A DNA stretch of 9,369 nucleotides from an uncultured Clostridia bacterium (lineage in GTDB: Bacteria > Bacillota > Clostridia > Christensenellales > Borkfalkiaceae): assembly GCA_947629845.1 (NCBI GenBank), contig CANRFD010000046.1, positions 1 through 9,369 of the forward strand, read 5' to 3'. Positions 5,058 to 9,369 of the stretch are shown here, in pieces. The first letter of the stretch is position 1. The number at the start of each line of letters is the position of its first letter. The position numbers and the translations under genes were made by a program. The notes beneath the pieces were generated by a model. The model had not been told where the DNA came from and searched no databases. It was given only the letters and a program-made list of their open reading frames with translations.

Positions 5058-7154
5058 TTATTTGATGAATTTGAAATTTATCTTCTTAAATTCATCCTTG
5101 CGGCTGCGGCTGTAGCTGAAGGTCTTTTTGAGCCGCAGCTTCATAAAGCCCCTGAACCGCTTGGGGATGGTGACCGATCGGAGATTTTCGCACTGGTTGA
5201 AGGCGTCGTCCCCGATGGTGGTAACGCTATCGGGAATGGCGACGCTCGTCAGCCTGTGGCAGTAGGTAAATGCGCTCTCCCCGATGGCGGTAACGCCCTG
5301 CGGAATGGCGAGGCTCATCAGCCCGCTGCAATCGTAGAACGCTTCGCTGCCGATCGTGACCACGCTTTCGGGAATGGTGACGCTCGTCAGTTTCGTCCGC
5401 CACTTCAACGCGCCGTCGGCGATCGCCCTGGTGTTCATCCGTATCATCAGGGCGCCGGAGAGCTTTTCCTGCGTACCGATCAGATAGTTCCCGATGTAGA
5501 GAACGCCGTCCGGATCCCAATTCGCTTCTTGGTTGTAATAGGGCGTGCCGTTGAACGCACCCGCCCCGATCGAGATGACGCTATCGGGGATCGTGATGTC
5601 GAAATACTCCTTTTTGCGGGAGGGCGCCTCGCCGAACAGCATCGCCTTCAGTTCGCGGAGCTCGTCCGGTTCCTTCTTCTTTTCGTCGGCGTCCTTATCG
5701 TCGTCCTTGCCGCAGTCCCGGAAAGCGCTCCGCCCGATCGAGGTCACGCCGTCGGGGATGGAAATGCCCGTGCAGCCCTTGCGGCCGTAAAACGCACTTG
5801 CCCCAATCGCGGCAATGCCCTGCGGAATTTTGCCCGCGTCGCAGCCGAGGACGAGCGTGTTCGTTTGCCTGTGGATGACGCAATCCGCCTCGCTGCGGAA
5901 GGCCTCGCTCCCCGCGGCGACCTCCGCATGCTCCAATGCGCTGCAGTCGCAAAAAGAGCTCGCCGCGATGGAAATAAGGCTCGCGGGAAAAGCGACCTTC
6001 TTCAGCGCTGTGCATTTGCGGAAGGCCTCGCTTTGGATCTCGGCGAGCCCCTCGGAGAACGCAATGCCGGCAAGCCCGAAGCAATCGGCGAACGCCTCCT
6101 CGCCGACGGTATTCACGCTGCCGGGAACGGTCACGCCCGTAAGGCCGCTGAACCCCGTAAACGCATGGTTGCCGATCTTTGTTACCCCCTCCGGGATCGC
6201 CAGCTCCTTCACCTCTTGCCCGTTCACAAACAGCGAATGCGGCGGGCACATGCTCGGCGTCTTGGTTCTGATCGGCTCCGGCACGATGACCGTATAATAG
6301 ACGTTGGGCTCGTACCGCGAGAGCGTAATATAGCCGCCGTGCGACTCCCTCTCGTCGTCGTAATAAAAGGGATTGGCTTCCTTGCCCCGAAAATGGATGT
6401 TGCACCACGCCGCGAGATCGGAGATGTAGACATTTGCAAGGTCGGTACAATTATAAAACGCGTACGCCCCGATCTCGGTCACGCCCTTCCCGACCGTAAG
6501 CTCCTTCATCCTCTCGCAGCCGCTGAATGTCCTGTCCTCGATCTTGGTGACGCTATCGGGAATGCAGACGCGCTCGAGCGAGCGGCAGCCTTCGAACGCC
6601 TCCCCGCCGATGGAAATGAGCCCCGCGGGCAGGTCGGCGCTCTTAAGGGAGTAGCAACGCGAGAATGCCCAGCGGCCGATGGAAATAAGCCCCGCAGGCA
6701 GGTTGATGCTCTTAAGGGAGCCGCAATGTGCGAATGCGCTTTCGCCGATCGAGGTCACGGCGCCGAGGACGGTCACCTGCGTGAGCGCACAGCACTCATA
6801 GAAGGCCTTTTCGCCGATCGAGGCCGTGCCGCAGATCTCCACGTTCTTGAGATGCGTGCAGTTGCCGAACGCGTTCTTGCCGATGGAAGTGACGCTTGCG
6901 GGGATCGTGATGTTTTCCAGCCCCGTGCACCACTCAAATGCGTCGTCGGCAATGGAGACCACCCCCTCGGGAATGACGACGCTCGTGAGCCCCATGTAGA
7001 CGTCGAACGCGTCGGAGCCGATCGCCGTCACGCCCGACGGAATGACAACGTCCTTGCCCTGCCCGTTGTATCTTATCAAGAGCCCGTTTTCTATTTCAAA
7101 CTCTGCGGGCTCGGCGGCCTTTTCGCCCCCGTCCTCCGCCTTTTGCTTTTTCAT
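5058..7154 (-). CDS. BspA-like leucine-rich repeat protein, cytosolic
   Basis: This 698-residue protein is built from about 20 LRRs of the BspA/LRR_5 type (consensus VTSIGexAFxxCxxLxsVtIPdg, 22-23 residues), from residue 42 to about 664. Breaks in the array are: DLAAWCNIHF..NPFYY..LFVNG (246-311), a typical BspA island here enlarged by about 40 residues; a VIHRQTNTLVLGC segment (426-438); and a charged insert (about 482-518, Asp/Lys/Glu-rich). There is no signal peptide, sortase motif or membrane helix, unlike the many surface BspA proteins, so it is probably intracellular. The N-cap (FEIENGLLIRYNGQG) and C-cap (VTIPKRFRGFM) match those of the downstream TIR-LRR protein. The ATG lies 16 bp after the purM stop with a GGGGGG ribosome binding site. 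It likely binds protein or another ligand; the role is unknown. Confidence 0.88.
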   Translation of the reverse strand: MKKQKAEDGGEKAAEPAEFEIENGLLIRYNGQGKDVVIPSGVTAIGSDAFDVYMGLTSVVIPEGVVSIADDAFEWCTGLENITIPASVTSIGKNAFGNCTHLKNVEICGTASIGEKAFYECCALTQVTVLGAVTSIGESAFAHCGSLKSINLPAGLISIGRWAFSRCYSLKSADLPAGLISIGGEAFEGCRSLERVCIPDSVTKIEDRTFSGCERMKELTVGKGVTEIGAYAFYNCTDLANVYISDLAAWCNIHFRGKEANPFYYDDERESHGGYITLSRYEPNVYYTVIVPEPIRTKTPSMCPPHSLFVNGQEVKELAIPEGVTKIGNHAFTGFSGLTGVTVPGSVNTVGEEAFADCFGLAGIAFSEGLAEIQSEAFRKCTALKKVAFPASLISIAASSFCDCSALEHAEVAAGSEAFRSEADCVIHRQTNTLVLGCDAGKIPQGIAAIGASAFYGRKGCTGISIPDGVTSIGRSAFRDCGKDDDKDADEKKKEPDELRELKAMLFGEAPSRKKEYFDITIPDSVISIGAGAFNGTPYYNQEANWDPDGVLYIGNYLIGTQEKLSGALMIRMNTRAIADGALKWRTKLTSVTIPESVVTIGSEAFYDCSGLMSLAIPQGVTAIGESAFTYCHRLTSVAIPDSVTTIGDDAFNQCENLRSVTIPKRFRGFMKLRLKKTFSYSRSRKDEFKKINFKFIK
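6609..6730. repeat. Recently duplicated 69-bp LRR units
   Basis: GATGGAAATGAGCCCCGC at 6609 and GATGGAAATAAGCCCCGC at 6678 begin two units that stay nearly identical for most of their length, including a shared GCTCTTAAGGGAG. The spacing is 69 bp, exactly 23 codons, one LRR. They encode the two successive DLPAG/NLPAG-LISIG repeats. This points to recent repeat expansion inside the gene. Confidence 0.7.
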
Positions 7155-7170
7155 AATTCCCCCCCGTTTG

Positions 7171-8208
7171 TCACAAAACGGTGACGCCGTCTCCTGAGAC
7201 GATCGTGCCGAGGCGGTACGCCTCCACGCCGTTTTGCTTCAGAATTTCTATCGCCCGCGCCGCGTCCTTTTCCGCGACGGTCACGCTCATTCCCACCCCC
7301 ATATTGAAGGTATTGAACATGTCGTGCTCGGAGATGCTGCCCGCCCTTTGGATATACGGGAAGATCGCGGGCGTCTTTACGTCGCTCTTTTTGATGTTCA
7401 CGCCCAGCCCCTTGGGAATAGAGCGCGGCATGTTTTCGTAGAACCCGCCGCCCGTGATGTGCGAGATGCCCTTCACCTTTACGGCGTCGATGAGCGCCAG
7501 AACGGGCTTTACATAGATGACGGTGGGCGCCAGCAGCGCTTCGCCGAGCGACTGCCCGCCCAGCTCTTGAACGGGCGCGCGGAGATCGGCGTGTTCGATG
7601 TCGAGCGCCTTTCTCACGAGGGAAAACCCGTTGGAGTGCACGCCCGACGAGGGCAGCGCAAGCATGACGTCGCCCGCTACCATGTCCGCGTTGTTTATCA
7701 TCTTCTTTCTGTCCACCATGCCCACGGTGAAGCCCGCGATGTCGTAGTCCTCCTCGGACATGGTGCCGGGATGTTCGGCCGTCTCGCCGCCGACGAGGCG
7801 GCAGCCCGCCTGCACGCAGCCCTCGGCGACGCCGCCCACGATCTCCGCGATCTTTTCGGGGAGGTTCTTCCCGCAGGCGATGTAGTCGAGGAAGAAGAGC
7901 GGCTTCGCGCCGCAGCAGATGATGTCGTTCACGCACATGGCGACGCAGTCGATGCCGATGGTATCGTGCCGGTCCATGAGCCGGGCGATGCGCAGTTTGG
8001 TGCCCACGCCGTCCGTCCCCGAAACGAGAACGGGCTCCTCCATCCCCTTCACGTCGAGGGGGAACAGCCCGCCGAAGCCGCCGATGACGTCGGCATTTCC
8101 GTCCGGCATAGTCCGCGCGACGTGCTTTTTCATGAGCTCCACCGCCCTGTATCCCGCGGTGATATCCACCCCCGCCTCTTTGTAGCTTTCCGAATAACTC
8201 TTCTGCAT
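7171..8208 (-). CDS. purM: Phosphoribosylformylglycinamidine cyclo-ligase (AIR synthetase)
   Basis: This 345-residue protein, the length of E. coli PurM, closes the imidazole ring of FGAM with ATP to give AIR. Diagnostic segments are SYKEAGVDI near the N-terminus, SGTDGVGTK (63-71), VNDI (93-96), GGETAEHPG (140-148), SSGVHSNGFSLVR (187-199) and the HITGGGFYENMPR motif. The frame is open upstream to 8334, but the ATG at 8208 is preferred: it has AAGGAG at the right distance, gives the normal PurM N-terminus, and the extra upstream residues come from an intergenic repeat. It follows purF by 135 bp and precedes the LRR gene by 16 bp. Confidence 0.96.
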   Translation of the reverse strand: MQKSYSESYKEAGVDITAGYRAVELMKKHVARTMPDGNADVIGGFGGLFPLDVKGMEEPVLVSGTDGVGTKLRIARLMDRHDTIGIDCVAMCVNDIICCGAKPLFFLDYIACGKNLPEKIAEIVGGVAEGCVQAGCRLVGGETAEHPGTMSEEDYDIAGFTVGMVDRKKMINNADMVAGDVMLALPSSGVHSNGFSLVRKALDIEHADLRAPVQELGGQSLGEALLAPTVIYVKPVLALIDAVKVKGISHITGGGFYENMPRSIPKGLGVNIKKSDVKTPAIFPYIQRAGSISEHDMFNTFNMGVGMSVTVAEKDAARAIEILKQNGVEAYRLGTIVSGDGVTVL

Positions 8209-8343
8209 ATTTTCTCCTTGTTCCTCCGCCTTCCCTTCGGGGGGCACAGGGGGAGAAGCGCCCCGCATTCCGAGCCCCATATGGGCGAAGGGATCTTTCC
8301 AAAAGATACACTCGCTACGCTCGGTATGAGGCACACATCCCCC
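8209..8343. repeat. purF-purM spacer with repeat-like hairpins
   Basis: The 135-bp gap contains ATCTTT-CCA-AAAGAT (8293-8307), a perfect 6-bp stem, next to ACTCGCTACGCTCGGTATGAG, a composition I associate with clostridial intergenic repeats of the 'tatctcttggaaagatcc' type. A G/C-rich stretch (CCTTCCCTTCGGGGGG) lies nearer purM, followed by the purM ribosome binding site. No gene or promoter is convincing here. Confidence 0.5.
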
Positions 8344-9369
8344 TTACTTTTTTTGGAATTTGGGGTTCTCCGAGATCGGCCGCTCGAACCTGTTCTTCTC
8401 CCCCTGCGTCGGCTGTTCGGTGGGATAGTTCCCGTCGAAACACGCCGTGCAGAAGCCCGTGCCGTCCCCGTCGGTGAGATATGCCACCTTTTCGACGGGC
8501 AGATACCCCACGCTGTCCGCGCCGATGATCGCGGCGATCTCGGGCACGGTGTGGTGGCAGGCGATGAGATTTTCACGCGAATCGATATCCGTGCCGTAGT
8601 AGCAGGGGTTGAGAAAGGCGGGCGCCGAGGAGAGCATGTGCACCTCCCTCGCCCCCGCGCTGCGCAGCATCTTCACGATGCGCGCGCACGTCGTCCCGCG
8701 GACGATGCTGTCGTCCACCAGCACCACGCGCTTCCCCGCGATCGCCGACTTGAGCACGTTGAGCTTGATGCGCACCCTGTCCTCCCGCGCCGCCTGTCCG
8801 GGCGCGATGAACGTCCTGCCGATGTACTTGTTTTTGATGAAGCCGATGGCGTACGGAATGCCCGAGGCCTCCGCGTAGCCGTAGGCGGCGTCGAGCCCCG
8901 AGTCGGGCACGCCCACAACGACGTCGGCGTCGATCTTATACGTCTCCGCGAGGAACTTCCCCGCCCGCTTTCTCGCCTCGTGTACCGATTTCCCCTCGAT
9001 CACGCTGTCGGGGCGGGCGATATAGAGATATTCGAACACGCAGAGGCTCTTGTTCCTGCCGCAGTGCGAGCGGTCGAATGCGACCCCGTCCTTGGTAAAC
9101 ACGACCATTTCGCCCGGCTCGATCTCGCGGATGAGCGTCGCCCCGACCGCGTCGAGCGCACAGCTCTCGGAGGCGACGATGTACGCGCCGTCGTCCCGCT
9201 GCCCGTAGCAGAGCGGGTGAAAGCCGTGCTCGTCCCGCGCGGCGATGAGCTTGGAGGGCGACATCACGACGAGGGAATACGCGCCCTTCAGCCTGTCCAT
9301 CGCGCCGAGCACCGCTTCCTCGATGGAACGGCTCTTCACACGCTCCTTGGTGATGATGTAGGAGATGAC
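8344..9369 (-). CDS. purF: Amidophosphoribosyltransferase, N-terminal end beyond the window
   Basis: The visible 341 residues are the C-terminal part of PurF, which starts the pathway by making 5-phosphoribosylamine from PRPP and glutamine. The frame is open to the window edge, so about 130 residues, including the N-terminal nucleophilic Cys of the glutaminase domain, are missing. Seen are the end of the glutaminase domain (LIAARDEHGFHPLCYG), the PRPP-binding motif VVLVDDSIVRGTT, and VVGVPDSG. Four cysteines match those that hold the 4Fe-4S cluster of the B. subtilis-type enzyme: in SLCVFEYLYIARPDS, NPCYYGTD, and GTGFCTACFDGNYPTE. An internal GTG at 9339 is not the start. This gene is the most upstream one in the window. 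Confidence 0.96.
   Translation of the reverse strand, partial: VISYIITKERVKSRSIEEAVLGAMDRLKGAYSLVVMSPSKLIAARDEHGFHPLCYGQRDDGAYIVASESCALDAVGATLIREIEPGEMVVFTKDGVAFDRSHCGRNKSLCVFEYLYIARPDSVIEGKSVHEARKRAGKFLAETYKIDADVVVGVPDSGLDAAYGYAEASGIPYAIGFIKNKYIGRTFIAPGQAAREDRVRIKLNVLKSAIAGKRVVLVDDSIVRGTTCARIVKMLRSAGAREVHMLSSAPAFLNPCYYGTDIDSRENLIACHHTVPEIAAIIGADSVGYLPVEKVAYLTDGDGTGFCTACFDGNYPTEQPTQGEKNRFERPISENPKFQKK

Noticed and set aside
5058..7154. Surface-anchored BspA adhesin.
   Set aside because: The N-terminus is charged (MKKQKAEDGG) with no hydrophobic signal segment, and there is no anchor motif or membrane helix at the C-terminus.
4791..7184. A 797-residue plus-strand open frame opposite the two LRR genes.
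   Set aside because: It is the antisense shadow of a GC-rich periodic LRR gene. The minus-strand frame has clear LRR motifs, ribosome binding site and operon context; the plus frame is an Arg/Ala/Asp-rich periodic echo.
8209..8334. Upstream extension of purM to 8334.
   Set aside because: It would translate the repeat-like spacer. The ATG at 8208 has its own ribosome binding site and gives the standard 345-residue enzyme.

Overview
The window is GC-rich and all of its supported genes lie on the minus strand. It carries most of a de novo purine biosynthesis operon, read right to left: purF (5' end outside the window), purM, a large leucine-rich-repeat (LRR) gene, a TIR-LRR gene, purN, a stand-alone IMP cyclohydrolase (purO-like), a stand-alone AICAR formyltransferase (the C-terminal half of a usual PurH), and the first 36 codons of purD. 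The organism is most likely an uncultured, gut-type Clostridia (Bacillota). The reasons are the Fe-S-type PurF, the split PurO/formyltransferase pair, BspA-like (LRR_5) proteins, the zinc-ribbon/TPR/TIR family, strong AGGAGG-type ribosome binding sites, and intergenic repeats that look clostridial. This taxonomic call is an inference from gene families, not from a marker search.

Layout by position: 1-110 purD start; 111-626 a 516-bp gap filled mainly by two tandem ~214-bp hairpin-rich repeats and a long stem-loop; 627-1811 AICAR formyltransferase; 1821-2540 IMP cyclohydrolase; 2541-2840 a 300-bp gap made of repeat modules, including a 179-bp element with terminal inverted repeats; 2841-3437 purN; 3439-4995 TIR-LRR; 5058-7154 BspA-like LRR protein; 7171-8208 purM; 8209-8343 a gap with repeat-like hairpins; 8344-9369 purF.

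The pur enzymes cover the first step (PurF), steps on glycine and formyl addition and ring closure (PurD, PurN, PurM) and the last two steps to IMP (formyltransferase and IMP cyclohydrolase). The usual bifunctional PurH is replaced by two adjacent proteins.

The unusual part is the pair of genes between purM and purN. The first is a cytosolic-looking protein of about 20 BspA-type LRRs. The second has the order zinc ribbon, TPR-like helices, TIR domain with a candidate catalytic Glu, charged coiled coil, and four LRRs of the same type. Both share the same N-terminal and C-terminal LRR caps. The TIR-LRR stop codon is one base from the purN start and supplies its ribosome binding site, so the pair is knitted into the operon. 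I read it as an NLR-like sensor/effector candidate co-expressed with purine synthesis; its function is unproven.
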